Positions 35,526-50,300 of a stretch of 64,000 bases of DNA are shown here, piece by piece. Under the pieces are notes generated by a model. It made no database searches. It was not told where the DNA came from and saw only the letters and a list, made by a program, of their open reading frames with translations. Location of the stretch: contig CAKAKS010000034.1 in assembly GCA_916700875.1 (NCBI GenBank), forward strand, positions 15,338,695 to 15,402,694, read 5' to 3'. Within the stretch, counting starts at the first letter, position 1, and every line of letters begins with the position of its first letter. The stretch comes from Sebastes aleutianus (lineage: Eukaryota; Chordata; Actinopteri; Perciformes; Sebastidae). The translations under genes were made by a program, and so were the position numbers.

Positions 35526-37126
35526 AAAACTGGGAATTACACAAATCTTGCTGCAAGAAGAAAAAACTCATCAAATAATTACAAAATCAAACATCTTCTG
35601 TGCTATAATTTTTAATGGCTTGAAAACTTAAATAAAAACATTTAATCTTTTGAACAATAATATAATTTTACAGATCAGCAGTGATAACAGCACTTTATTT
35701 TGAATTCAGATTTTGCAGTAAGGCATTGCACAAACACAGTCGAGTTTTGTTGACTCTGACAAAGCAACGATCATTTAAGGATAACATTATGAATAATTAA
35801 TCAAGCATAGGAAATTTGCACAATTGTAAATCACACCGTTACCTCGATTGAATGCATTGTTCCATTCATGCACACACAAAGCAACGGTAGGTAAGGTGTC
35901 TTTTTTTTTTGGCAACAGGAAAACATGTAACATGGCACGGCTATAAACAACTTTCCCTTTATAAAGCAGTTTAATGTAGTGGCTGGAATTAGTTTAGTGT
36001 GATTATTACATCATTCTTAGATTAAATGTATGAAGATGACATGGACACAAGCAGAGAAAATGCAATTTTTTACTGGCAAAACAAACAAAACTGGCCAATG
36101 ATGACCACTTTGGATTTAATTTAAACCCACAACTGAAATTTTGTTGTATTTAAAGTGCAGCATATAGCTTTTTTTAATAGTATTACGCTAATGGAGCTAA
36201 CATCCCCCACGGACAGTCTTGAAATTTGAGCTTTAATGTCAGCAGAATGCCAACAGAATTCCGTTCATTGTATTAAACACGTTTAGCTGCTTCTTTAATG
36301 AGCGCGATTAAAACGTTTAGAAGAAACAAGAACCTTTTATGCGGTGTTCCTGGTCATGCTCGAATGAGTCTGCGTTGGTGAGAAAAGGATCACTTCGCAT
36401 GCGAGAAACTGACACTGAGGTGGATGTATGACTCTGTGACACACTGCTTGTGCCATCTGCACAGACCTAAGTCTAGTAGCTTGAGTTTGTTGATATATTG
36501 GCATGTTTTCTCATTTAATATTAAGACATTTATTGTCCAATATGGCGACAGCTGATGAGTACTGATAACAAAAATGATGCTAATTACAATTTCTGATATT
36601 GTATATGCCTTTCACACAAAGTGCATTCGTTTTGGATCTTTAACTACAAAACAGCAGATGTGCATTTTGTTTAATAATGTACTTGAACGTAACAATTATT
36701 ATAGAACTTTAATAACCAAAATATATATTGCTCTTTGAAGCAATATATCACATTCATTTTCAAACCTCCGTCAGCTCTGTAAAGTCTTGTTAATAATCAT
36801 ACGACCAACATGGCCAACATTACAAGACCCTCGTACGCTCAAACATATCTGACTACTTTTACTATTATGCGTAATGATATTTGAAAAAAAAACATAACCA
36901 GGCAAGCGAAACGTTATATAAGTTTGTATTAAATAAGTCTTTCCTAGCCGTGCTCCTTACTGGAATGTCAAGTAACGATCAGATAAAGATATTTTGGTCA
37001 GATCCTTATTAAAACAACCTTCCCCTCTCATTATACAGTACAGTAGGTGCTGACCCTCCCTACCTACGCTTATTATATCATCTCATCGTGCAGCAAAGTC
37101 ACATGCTGCCTTATGGCAACCTATAT

Positions 37127-37140
37127 GTTGCCATAGTTAC
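37127..37140. promoter_or_regulatory. X-box-like site in a perfect inverted repeat
   Basis: GTTGCCATAGTTAC resembles an RFX X-box. Its first nine bases are the exact inverse of TATGGCAAC at 37112-37120, with a 6-bp spacer, giving outward-facing GGCAAC / GTTGCC half sites. About 1.2 kb past the MTMR9 stop. Confidence 0.3.
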
Positions 37141-37417
37141 TCTGCAGTGCTTCAGTGGCGTATACATTCAGCAGGATGTTCGGTGAAAACGTGTACCCTG
37201 TAGTATATACATACCCTCCTGAACGAGATCAATGCCCACATATACAGTACATCTATTAAAACACATGGGGGAGGAAATGGACTCACTCACTGAATGTTCA
37301 TGTGTGAATAAATCAGCGGGTGTGAGACGTGGGGGTTCGATGAGACATGTAGCAGCTGTGAAATCAGCTGACAAGCCAACGCCTAATTTAAAGAACTGAA
37401 CAGTACACACAGTGCAG

Positions 37418-37630
37418 TGTAGACAAGTATTTGGAGAACATACAATGACACATTCCTGTGTAGGATGACGATTTTCCATGCAAAGGTGTGACCTGCCTTT
37501 AACCTTTGTGAGTGTTTTCACTTCTAAGTCTGCTCATCTTTCAAATATCTGTGATATTATGGGATAATTGTGATCGGTATTCTCAATTTTCAGTACAAAG
37601 ACAAGTGAGTTTGCTTTAGTTTAGTCTGGG
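37418..37630 (+). repeat. Duplicated segment, copy A
   Basis: Shares GATTTTCCATGCAAAGGTGT, TGACCTGCC, GTCTGCTCATCT and ATATTATGGGATAATTGTGA with 42710-42920, same order and orientation, about 5.3 kb away. No terminal repeats, so either a local duplication or fragments of an unrecognised repeat. Confidence 0.65.
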
Positions 37631-37674
37631 TTTTTTTTTATCAATGTAATGCTAACACTATTTTTCTTTCAGTG

Positions 37675-37930
37675 TCCATAAATGCCCATCCAAATGTCCC
37701 AGAGCCCGAGGTGACATTTTCAAATTGGTCGTTTTGTTCGACCAACAGTCCCAAAACACAAAGACAAGAAATTTACAGTGATTTATGACATAGAAAAGCA
37801 GCAAATTCTCACATTTTAGAAATCGGAATCAGCAAAAGTTTGGCACATTTGCTTGAAAAATTACTGAAATTATGAATTTATTATCTAAATAGTTTGGACG
37901 ATTGACTGATTAATTTGTTTCAGCTCGGTA
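37675..37930 (+). repeat. Dispersed teleost repeat, copy 3
   Basis: Contains TGTCCCAGAGCCCGAGGTGA and GACCAACAGTCCCAAAACAC, then ends GACTGATTAATTTGTTTCAG. A diverged relative of the copies at 8140 and 31925. Lies immediately right of the duplicated segment. Confidence 0.5.
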
Positions 37931-38302
37931 TTAGATGAGATGATGAGCAAGCACTCGGAGAAATAACTGGCTGTGTTTAGTTTTCCTTCAATGACACAAC
38001 GTGGTAAAAATTAGCTAAAAAATTATGTTTTTATGAATGTAACGCGTCAGTCCATTCAGTCATGTAAGCTGTGTGAAAGATGAGGGCATGAATGGAAAAT
38101 CGGAGAGAGGCTGATTTTGAAATTAATCTGTTTTTTTAGGGCCGTTCCACGTTTCCTCATCAGTCATGTACAAAATCCTAAATTATAATTGTTTGAATGA
38201 TATATTCTCAAACATGTGAAAATAATTCAAACCTAACCGACATTGATCTGTTTTTGTAATTAGTAATATGTTCACATTTTCTACCTTTTTCTTCCACCTC
38301 GC

Positions 38303-38304
<2 letters not shown>

Positions 38305-38336
<32 letters not shown>
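38305..38336. repeat. CT microsatellite at the start of the MTMR9 3' UTR
   Basis: A CT run of about 15 units on plus, reading as a GA run on the MTMR9 strand, beginning only a few bases after its stop codon. Confidence 0.9.
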
Positions 38337-38340
<4 letters not shown>

Positions 38341-38342
<2 letters not shown>

Positions 38343-41300
38343 ATGGCGTCTGCAGCAGAGGATCTTCAGTTTCCAGCTGGGCCAGCTGCCTGCGCAAGCT
38401 GTTTACTTTGTTCTGAAGCTCCTTGTTGTATTCAATTATATGCACCATTTCCTCGTAGGCCTCGTCCAAACACTTGGAGGAGCGGTTCCAACGAAGGAAC
38501 ACTCCTGTAACAGAGGAAAGGGTAGAGCACAGGGAGTAATCTATGAAGAACAAAACCTATTACAAGGAAGTGGTTTCTCTTATTCCCTTGTATGCCCTGC
38601 TAGCGGCTCTGCTTTGATCTAAAGGCCAACAATGACCACAATCACAACACTAACATGCTGATTTTAGCACCATCACAGTTTAGCATGTTTGCAGTGAGAG
38701 TAATAAACACACATAAAAGGTTCTTGAAGCAGAGCACTGATTGTGTAAAACCTTCCTATATGATGGTGGGTGGGGACTTTCACAGAGGAACTTGTGAGAC
38801 TGATATACTGGAAACACAAGTGTGACCACAGAGATGTGACTGGAATGTACAGCACAGTAGGGAGGTGACTCGTCTGTCATAATGAGAGTGAGTGAGCTTA
38901 TGACCTGAGCCTGTGACAAAACAGTAAAACACTTGTACTTAACAGGGACTTACTGTGCATCCATATCATTAATCTCACTCATTACTGCGATCTCAATCAT
39001 TTTGTCATGTTATTTATTTATTTATTAGGGCTGTCAAAGTTAGCGCGATAATAACGCACAAATGCAAAATTCGTTTTAACCACATTAATTTCTTTAACAC
39101 ATTTATGCAATTGGTTTAAGAGCTAAAGTGAAGATACTGGTATCTTATGAAACTAGAAAACCAGAGGAATCCACTGGTACCAACCGTGTCATACTAGCTT
39201 GTCGTAAAGGAGGTTAAATAACGCTCCAAACATGTGTTAAATCTTGGCGAGGAAAAACTGCCATGGCTATTTTCAAAGGGGTCCCTTGACCTCTGACCTC
39301 AAGATATGTGAATGAAAATGGGTTCTATGGGTACCCACGAGTCTCCCCTTTACAGACATGCCCACTTTATGATAATCACATGCAGTTTGGGGCAAGTCAT
39401 AGTCAAGTCAGCACACTGACACACTGACAGCTGTTGTTGCCTGTTGGGCTGCAGTTTGCCATGTTATGCTAAATGCAGTACCTGTGAGGGTTTCTGGACA
39501 CTATCTGTTATTTGTTTGTGTTGTTAATTGATTTCCAGTAATAAATATATACAGCAAGCATATTTGCCCACTCTCATGTTGATAAGAGTATTAAATACTT
39601 GACAATTCTCTCTTTAAGGTACATTTTGAACAGATAAAAAAAATGTGAGATTGATTTGCAATTAATCATGCGATTAATTTCGATTAAATATTTTAATTGA
39701 TTGACAGTCCTATTATTTATATTTGGGTATATGATGATAGTTTTATTGCACTTGAAATGCTGGAATTAATAAAAATATAAAATCTTTTGTGCCTCTGAAT
39801 TTGAAATGGTGGATTGCCGTGGTTCTTTAGTTTTCGATTCCAGGTTAGTAGGAACAAAATACACATATTATAAAATGAAGGCAGGGGACTGAGAGATAAT
39901 GTGTGAGTTTATGACACAAACCTTACCGACAAGATTTAAGCATCTTTGTCTCTGGATTACACTGTAAATACTAGGCAATTGCAGCTTAAGATTCCCATGA
40001 ATCCAGCTCAACATGGACAACACTGCTCTGCATTTTTTGGTAAAATCTCATCAAACTTCATTCCAAATCTAAAACAAACGTCACAACAACTTAAATGAAG
40101 CACAGCAAGTGTGCCCCTCAAAGATAGTAAGTAATTCTATAAAGATATCCTGCACACCATCAGTCCATGTTAGTGTCAACACAAAGAGCTCCAGATATGG
40201 ACTTCCATGGGGTCTTTTAAGTTGGCCCAGGAGGAGTCAGCGCCATTCTCTGTGAAAGGGTTGCGTAAGCAGGATGTCTGTTGCATTTTCACGTGCGCCA
40301 GTGGTTCTCATAGCTCATATAGAATGAGGGAGGAGCTGAGGCTTTCAACAGGAAGGGGGCCTCTCAAACGCGTTCGCCTGAACCTACTGACCCCTCATCG
40401 GTCTAGAACACTCCCCCTACTTTTCTTTATGAATGGCGCTTGCTTTGAGCTTTTTTTAGAGATTCAGCAACTTCAAGCACAGACTCCGCCGGGACATTTC
40501 TGGAGTTAACGTCACTGAACATACAATTATTGAAATCAACTAAATCCTTCTCATTTAATAAACTATTTCAAAGAGAAAAAAAATGCATGTTCTATCACAT
40601 TTTCTATCTCCATTGAAAACCCCTACCACATTCGACACCTAGCTGCTTAAAACACATTCAGTTAAAAAGCAATGGAATTAACTAATTCTGAATGAGGGAT
40701 GCACCGATACCGGATCGGATAATGGGCCGATACTGACTCAAATAGCTGGATCAGGTATCGGTAACAATTGGGGCGATCTATTCAATACAATTCTATGTTT
40801 ACATACTATATACTGGAATTTTAATTCCTGTTTAAGTTTTGACCAATTTGTTGCTGCATTAAAAAGGTTTACACTTGAATTGTAATTCCTCTTCATTTTA
40901 AAGATTTTTTTTTACCAAGTTGCTGGTGTACGATTTATTATTCTAATAATAAAGAACAATTAAATAACTTTATATCTATGTATTTATTGGTCACATTTTG
41001 TTTTACAGAGTTAGGAAGGCGATGTTTAAGTCAGGCCTGATGTTGCCTTACAGATAAAACAATGATCCCAGTCACTCCCACACAGTGAGGCATACAGCTT
41101 ATCAATTAAACACCGGTATCGGATCGGTTCTCGGTATCGCTAAAAAGTCAGATCGGTGCATCCCTATTCTGAATTACTTGTTGCATGCAATGAAGTCATT
41201 TCATATCCTAGAATTAATGAAATATAATCCTGGACCATAAAGCACAAGAAAAAGACAGCAGCCTGATACAATCTCAGTCTCACACTGTTGCACGGAGGTT

Positions 41301-44300
41301 AAGTTTCATACTCGAGGGCACTGAGAGAGAAAAGAGCAGTATGCATTCATTTCGCCCACGCAGATTTTTCTGAAGCATCAAGAAACAATCCACTGAATCA
41401 CTGCTTGCTCATTTTTGTTTCCCACCATTTGGTGCTTTGAAATGTAACATAAATGATTTCAAATGAACAAGGTGGCAGAAGTGTTTTAAAATATTTCAGA
41501 CATCAAATTTACATTTTAAATAAAAAAAAGCTTCTTAATCTGTTTAAATGAAGTGATGAAGTACAGATTTATGTAGTATGTGTAACAATCTGACTTCAGT
41601 TATCAAGTCATTCTAATTGATAGTTTGCGGTGCAATATAAGCCTTAAATTCATAAATGGACTGTGTGAGATCGTTGCTACGGACAAGTAGAAAGTGTGCC
41701 ACAGGACTAAGATTAGCGTTCATATGACTGACAACTGATAACCGGTAGTAAACCGTCACCGTCACTAGGCTCAGGTGTCAGTGAAGACGTCGTCTCAGCA
41801 ACCTATAATAAGACAAACAAGCAAGCAAAACACATCGTCGAGATGCCTGCGAAGCAATCTGAATAATGTTGAAAATGTGAAGGCGCTGGAGGCAAAATGA
41901 GGGGGAAAAAGTCATATTATATGTTATATAAGGACTATTATATATAGTCATTTAATATGAGCTTTTACATGAGCTACACGGCCACATGCTGAGTTTGACC
42001 GCTTCATGTAACATAAGGCAAGGTGGGCGTTCACTGCTGAGAGAGGTCAGAAAAAGCTAAAAAGGTTTGTTTACACCGTATTTCAGACTAAATACCAAAT
42101 CTTATAACTCATATGCTCATTATTTTATTATAGCTTTTTACTATACAATATAATTTAAATTGTGGATAAACTGTTTGTTATTTACTGAATGTTTATTTTC
42201 ACAGAGAGAGGCGATTTCCTGTGGATACAATGTCATGTCAAAAGGACAAAATGATGGCCTGTCATGTTGATAATTGTGCCTCGCATGGTTTTCTGTTGTT
42301 GTGACAAATTTCCCTTTAATATAAAATGTATGCACGCCTGCATTAATGTATGTGTCTTTGAATATAGGGACAAAAAGTAAATGGGGGACCAAAACATGTA
42401 TGTTGCAGAATTTACTAGTGGCTTATCGGCGGTGCAAATGGTGAAATCAATGGCGCCTCCTTGTGGTGGGATTACAGAATTTCTGTCTGAGTAAAAATAA
42501 TAAGGGATGAGACTATGAACAGCGTTCCTGCAGATTATCACAGACGTTTTGCCACACATTGCTAACAACTGTTTTAGGCGTTATTCATGGGTTTTAGCCG
42601 TTAACTAAGTCAGACTTAGCCTGTCTTCAGCCCAAGCTTAAACCAACAGCATCAAACCCCCAAATTAACATGTGTCAATATTAGGATTGCTAGAGGTGTA
42701 GCCTTGCAGTGTACACCGGTATTTGGAGAGCATGAATGATGATACATTCTTCTGCAGGATGAAGATTTTCCATGCAAAGGTGTGACCTGCCGTAAACCTT
42801 TGTGGATGTTTTCACCTCTATGTCTGCTCATCTATTAAATATATAAGATATTATGGGATAATTGTGATCAGTATTCTGAATACAAGTTGAGTTTGCTTTT
42901 GTTTAGTCCGTTTTTCAATGTGCTGCTAAAATTGCTCTTTAATAGACAGAAGCTTTAGGTCACCTACTCTATTATAATCTCAGTCACTGCATTTGTTTTG
43001 TGTTTGTTTCTTACCTTCCCACAGCAGCAGACTCTGAGGGGCCACGGAGGGCCAGATCACGAGACTGTTGGCCTCGTAGAGCGGGTTGGTCAGACGCTCC
43101 AGTTCTTGAGGCCGGTTCACCCACGACCAAAGGGACACAGTCTTCTCAGGCAGAGACAGTCTGACTCTATGAAAGAAAAAGGGTGAGAGGGTGTTAGGTT
43201 AACCAATAAGAACAGTGGTTGTAACCTGTACAATGACACATCACTGGATGAACAAGGGAAATCTGGATTCTCCTTCCCTTCAATAGACATTTTAAAAATT
43301 GACTTTGGGAAGTCACCTATTTCACAACTGTGTTAATAAAGCTGCTTAGTGGTCAGTAATGTGAAGGAAAGGCTTTCAATCTTTCTGCATTCTCACATCA
43401 ATATCATGAATGGGACATTACCACACTAATGGCCTACATACTGCAAACTGTTTATAAACACTGTATGCTATGGATATTGTTATGGATATTTGATTGCATT
43501 AGATTAATAAGTGTACATGACCGTGTGTATTATAGACTAGGGGTGGGCGATATATTGAAAATACACAATGTATTGCAGCTTGTTCTACGTGGGATGTAGT
43601 AAATGACTATATCCCTAACATCAAGTACAAATACTCATCGTAACGTCATGTTTTTAAGCCGCTGGCATGAGACTCGCTTTGGTGTTTCACTTCTCCTGCA
43701 GCTCTCTCACTTTCAAAGACACCTGGGCGAGTGTGTGCGGTGTACGAGTATTGATGTGCGTATTGGGCTTGTGTTTTTGTATCTGGAGAAAAGCAGGGAA
43801 CTGGGAAAGTCTTAGTATTTAAAAATATTAAATTCTTGTTCATCCAGTATTTAAAAATATTAAATACTAGGGCTGTTAAAGTTAATGCGATAACGCGTTA
43901 ACGCTTATTTGTTTTAACGGCACTAATTTCTTTAACGCGTTAACGCAATCGATTTTCCGAATGTTGTACGGGCTCAGATCAGAGAGTCATACTGGCTTGT
44001 CGCGAAATAACGCACCAAACTTAATTTTGATGAGGAAAAACTGTCATGGCCATTTTCAAAGGGGTCCCTTTGACCTCTGACCTCAAGATATGTGAATGAA
44101 AATGGGTTCTATGGGTACCCACGAGTCTCCCCTTTACAGACATGCACACTTTATGATAATCACATGCAGTTTGGGGCAAGTCATAGTCAAGTCAGCACAC
44201 TGATGCACTGACAGCTGTTGTTGCCTGTTGGGCTGCAGTTTGCCATGTTATGATTTAAGCATATTTTTTATGCTAACTGCAGTACCTGTGAGGGTTTCTG

Positions 44301-47300
44301 GACAATATTTGTCATTGTTTTGTGTCGTTAATTGATTTCTAATAATAAATATATACATACGTTTGCTTAAAGCAGCATATTTGTCCACTCCCATGTTGAT
44401 AAGAGTATTAAATACTTGACAAATCTCCCTTTAAGGTACATTTTGAACAGAAAAAAAAATTGATTAATTTGCGATTAAATATTTTAATCGATTGACAGCC
44501 CTATGAAATACTAAATAAAATGAATGATAATTAAAAAATACCACCTGCAAACTGTATATTGTGGAGAAACATGTAATTTCAATTGTGTGAATAATTAGTA
44601 AAACTTAATAAGAATACATTTCCATAGACCAATCCGACTTCAATATGAAAGTACACTACCTCAGAGTGTTCAGATTAGTTTGCTAGAATAATAACGCTGG
44701 TATGATCTTACATATCAAAGGGTTAAACTAAACAGTTATGTTATTTTAGAGAAAATATGAAAAATATCGATATATTATTTAGAAGCCATATTGCCCAGCC
44801 CTATTACAAACCAAACCATAAAGCATATGTCTGACATAAGCTGGTAGACCAACTTCAACAGACTTCAGACTCACCTCTCAGCTGTGCTGTTGCCCAGGAA
44901 GGTGCCAAACTGAGAAGCATAGGCGTGTTCGAAGATCAGCACCAGGAAGCTCTCGCTGAATTCAAAGGAGCACGGAAACTGGCGAAGGATCTGCCAGACG
45001 CAGTCCAAGAAGAGCAGGAAGGCGGGAGCCTCTTGACGAGGCTTGCTGTTGGAGTAGGCCGACTGGGCGCAGCGATGCTGGAACGGGTGACCCGCCTTGG
45101 ACAGATGGTCAAAAGGTGAGAGGGGTCATGAGGAAGAATGCAAAGATCATGTGCATCATGATATTAAAATGCATGGACCTGATTACTATACCTGCAGGGA
45201 AAAGTTTAACATCAGCTTAAGTGTGTATGTAAATAACAAAGTGTGTTACTTCAAGCTTTTAATATTAGATATTCTTATAATTGTCAGTAATTAAGTTTAT
45301 CAAAAAGGTGAAAAAAGATTTGGCCTGTGCCTCAAAGGTCAGATGAGCTTACCTGGAGCCACTCTCGCTCCACCAGGCCCTGGAAGCCCCTGATGGTCCT
45401 GCAAGCCGGATCAAGGATGATCTGAGCCAAAGAGGTCACCTGCAGGGTGGAGTCTGTCCCCTCTGTACCGTGAACGAGCACCGACGCTCCCTCCCTGAGA
45501 CGAACACACATGATTACAGTTTGTCATTGTCGCCCGCTACAACAGATTCAATACTGAACACTGTGGTTTTCTTGATGCAGTTGTACAGAGCAGAATTGTG
45601 AATGGAATGCTTATGTTGCTTACTGGTCCAGGATTAGTATAACAAGCAAATCAAACATTGTTCCCTGACCTGTCGATACACTGGGCAGCCAAGCAGGCAG
45701 TGGTGAGGATCTCCTTGACGTGAGTCTGCCAGTTGGAAGCCTCTAGTTTGCTCAACCAGCGGTCCATACTGTGCGACTGGTCGTTACACGCCTCTACCAG
45801 CTTTATCAGACTCTCCTGGAGGATGTTAGACCTGGAAATGAAAGATTTGTCACACAACACTGTACTACAAGAAATGTCTGAATAGCTCATATATATTAAA
45901 TATACATTTTGGTCATACAAATACATGTTGAAAAACAAAGTTTTTGACACATACTATCAGTATCACATTCTATCTATCTATCGATCAAAGACAGTGTCTT
46001 GTAGAACTCAGCACAAAGATTAGTTATTACTTGTGCCTGTGTCCATATAGCATCTTTTTCTGGTGGAAAAGCGCCCGCAGGATGCTGGGGAGCACTTCAT
46101 TCCAGCATTTCATAGAAAAAGTCTGCAGGCTGCATGGTGTGTTTACCGCTGTGACCACCAGCAGCCCTCGTCCCATGTCTTGTTGTTTTTTCATAAGTCA
46201 GCGGACTAATTTGCCTAATCTTCTTCGCTGGTCTTTAGACTGCGGTGGAAACGTAGACAACAGTGGGCTGAAGGAACCATTTAGTTCCTTGAAAAGTAGT
46301 TTCAGGGACTAAAGTCCTGGGAACGGGCACCCTGGTAGCTCACCTGGTAGAGCGGGCGTCTCATGTACAAAGGCTGAGTCCTTACTGCAGCGTCCGGGGG
46401 TTCAAATCCGATACACGGCCCTTTGCTGCATGTCATCCCCTCTCTCTCCCCATTTCACAACTGTTACTGTCTCTCTGTCTAATAAAGGCAAAACTGGCCA
46501 AAAAAAATAATCTTGAAAAGGTGGAAACCCAGTTTATGACAACAATATCTTGACACCAAATCACCAGCGTTGTATGATAGAGTAGCATTGCCCATTTGCT
46601 TTTTATTATCTATTTGGGCTACTATCTATTTGTTTGACATTGTTTGTTCAACATGAGCACCAACCGGAGGAGGCGTGCCCTCATACTTTGTACGAATGAG
46701 CTTGTCACCGCTCAATCTGACAGCTGTAGAGCAAAGACGACGATCCATCGGAGACGACACATACGGCGATAAAACACTCACCAGCAACATTCAGTGACCG
46801 CCCGGCCGATCTGCCCCCACAAATGGGCTTTTTGGTCTTTGTTACGATAGTGTCTGTCTGACATATAAAGCTCAGGATAGACAGACACGGCCAAAACAAG
46901 CTTCTCTACAGTGACGTCAGCAGCACTTTTCTGAAAAGTTCAGAGACTTTCAACAAGAAGCATTCGGAGCGGCCGCACAAAAAAGACAGGCGGCCCCATA
47001 CGCTCCCTCCTCATTCGGAACAATTGAAAAAAAGACACTGGCGCTCAGAAATACACACTAGATGGACACAGGCGCATGCTGACCACTCACCTTTCGATTG
47101 CCTTGTGGATCCTCCTCCACTGGGGGTAGTTAGCCTCAGACTCAATTCCTCCACCTCGAGCTTTGGCCTGCTGGGCAATACTGATGGTGCGTGTGTCAAT
47201 GATGTAGCCACGTTTGCCTGGCCGCAGGGTGGCGTTGATCAGCTTCTCGTCTTCCTTACACCGTCGCCCGTTGGTGCCCGTCAACGGTTGCCCCGCTCGC

Positions 47301-50300
47301 ATCATCACCTGAAAGTGGAAGTGATTTGAGGCCATTTTTCCAAAAGTAAACATTCCATACAAATAAAACTAAACCAGACAGACAGTAAATCCACAAAGAA
47401 TATTTTGCAGCAGAAATCATATAACCTCCATTTGTGCTCACCATGCCATTCTTCTTGTGGTAGTAGCTAAGTACTGGAAAACGACCACTGTGACGGAAGG
47501 TAGCTGCTTTCCTCAGTGTGTCATCATCAACATCTTTGGGCACTGCCACTAGAGGGGGGTATGATGGACACACACTGAAGTCTTTGTTGACTTCACTCAG
47601 TCTCCACTCATCTGTCTGATAAAAGGGATGGTTCAAAGGTTAAAAAGTTAAAAGAAAGGTCGTTAAGCATGTACAACAGAGGGCTGGGAGAATATTGAGT
47701 GTGAAATATGTTTTGCCACTAATTATGTCCATACCATGGACTCCAAATCTTTAAAGGCATCCTTTGGAAGAAAGGATTTCCAGCCATCTTCTATGACTTC
47801 AAACATGGGCCGGTAGAAGAAAGGGTACATCAGAGAGAGTGAATCAAGCGTGGACAGAGCCTGGAGAGGAATAAAGGATGTGTATTAGTTAGTCACATGT
47901 AGAATTTCATTTGACATTAAAAATAGGACAACCTTTCGGACAGTAAAGGTGAACGTTGTGCAGTTAAAAACAGTTATGTGTAATCTACATTGGCTACTTG
48001 ACATGAAAATTATTTTTTTTTGTTACCTCAATTGAGCTGGTAATGTTGAGACACTCCTCCATGCCAGGGATGTCGAGCTGGATCACCCTTAGGTCTTTGC
48101 ATTTGACTATGATGCTTCCCAGAGACCCCACAAATCTGAAAGGAAGGGGAAGATTTAATTCAAAAGGTAAGCACAGAAAGAATGACTGGAGAGACACAAA
48201 GGCTCAATGCTGGCACTGTTTCCTCAGAGCAAAAATGCCCCTGTGTGGCCTTTCTGTGTGCATGTTCTCCTCATGTTGGGCACTCTGGATTTTCCCATAT
48301 TAAAAAACATACATGTTAGCTATTATGAATACTCCTGCCTGCATTTGACCTAATCACAGATTTGGACCCCAGTAGCTGCTCCTAAATAGTTGTGGGTAGG
48401 CATGGGATGATATCAAGATTATCATGGCCAAAATAATGATGATTCACAATATTATCCCAATAATCAAAATATGCTTAAAACTCTTAAAATGGCACTAAAA
48501 CATACTGGAATCACTTTACCTTACATTTCGTTAAGAAACAAATATTTTTTATTGCATCACAGATAGGACATGCATCTCTATTAGTGAAAAACAAACAAGC
48601 TTAAATAAGGTAATCATAAATCATACGGTCCCCATGCATAAATAAAGGATACATTTAATAATTAAAAGCAATATTGTGTGGTCTGTTCTTTCTTACATGA
48701 TAATTCCTGTATTTTAAATCAGGCTCTATTTTTCACCTCTCTACCATGATAACAAGCTAGACAGCTTTTTCAAGTCACTCGTGTGACGATATTCATGATT
48801 ATCCGGATAATGGAAATTCACTGCAATGAACTTATTGTGAGTGTTTTTTGTTTTTTTATTATCACAATCTGCAATAAAATCCTATATCGTACCATCCTTA
48901 GTTGTGGGTAAATACTGAGAACATATTTCCACAATAAGTCTGTGCTAATTAATCAAAATAGGGTGCTAGGATAGTGCATTCATGTGCAATCAGTGTGTTT
49001 GTTTGTGTTACTTTAAACACCCAACGTTTAATGCTCAAAGCGGTTTACAGCTCCTCGCACTTCTCAACCACACAAAATAAATCATCAACCTGTGGGAAAC
49101 ACTCTAGTGACACAGCCCACAGTCAGACTCAAACTTCCTGTCACAGCAGTTTCAGATCCTCTCTCTCCACTGTAAAAGTCAAGCGTATGCACAGTAGAGA
49201 TCTGGTGCATGCAATGCACAGAGTTGCAGTTGGGAAATTGGGTGTAACCGCAGTCAAACACTTTACTCTCACTGTGTTTCCTCCCTTGTTACTCAACATT
49301 ATATAACCAACCTGCTGTTCTGTTTCTATTTTTCATAATGGCTTTTATAAAGAAGTCACACAATGCAAAAATACACTGCTTAACGTCCCCTTTTCATGTG
49401 TTGTTGTCTTTTTTAAAATAACTAATGAAAATGCAATGTGACAGTGACTATGCCTGATAAACAATTAAGGAAAAAGGTGTCACAACAGTTAATAAGAAGC
49501 TCCTCCTGGCTAAGCTGTCATCCATGATGGAGATGGAGAATGACTCCCACCCCATGCAGGACACCATCTCAGCACTGGAGAGCTCCTTCAGCGACAGGCT
49601 GCTCCACCCAATGTGTGTGAAGGAGCTCTATCGCAGGTCCTTCCTTCCTGCAGCTGTCAGGCTCCACAACCAGCACTGCTCCCAGTAGACCACAACCAGC
49701 ACTGCTCCCAGTAGACCACTTACACTTACACTCCAAAAAACTGACAATAACCTGATATTTTCAGGTGGAATTTCATTCATTCATTCTCACTGTGCAATAT
49801 CATTTTCCACTTGTGCAATTGTGTTAATAGTCTGTTTATTGTCAATAAAGACAAAATGTATATACTGCTCCTATTTTTATACTTCCTTCTATTTAAATGG
49901 TTCATATTTTGTTACACTTTGTTTAGCTCTTTTTTTTTTTTACTGTGTTAGCTGATGCATCTTGTTTTTTGCACTATCCCCTTTGCTGCTGTACACTGCA
50001 AATTTCCCCACTGCGGGACTAATAAAGGAATATCTTATCTTATCTTATCTTATCTTAAGTTGATTAGAACTACAAAGCACTTTGGGAAAACTACAAGAAA
50101 AATAAATAGATACAGATAAACCATCCCCACTCAAAGATTTACAACTGGAAAGCATTTAAAGTCAGCTTTTTATGCATTTTAAATAGTATTTCTAAGGTTT
50201 CTTTGAGGAAAAAGCATTGTTGACATCCTATAATGACATTCAATAACCTGATATTTTCAGGTGGAATTTAATTCATTCATTCATTCATTCATTCTCACTG

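Larger units (their letters stand above)
31470..38340. other. Intergenic region between TDH and MTMR9
   Basis: About 6.9 kb with no recognisable exon. Contents are a TATTA-type minisatellite, four or five transposon-like elements (listed separately), one inverted X-box pair at 37.1 kb and a segment duplicated inside MTMR9 intron 9. At 33.7-35.08 and 35.53-37.1 kb I see only AT-rich sequence without landmarks. The right part should include the MTMR9 3' UTR. Confidence 0.6.

Noticed and set aside
46322..46400. Possible tRNA gene (A-box and B-box words)
   Set aside because: No full cloverleaf or acceptor stem, and a SINE body follows.
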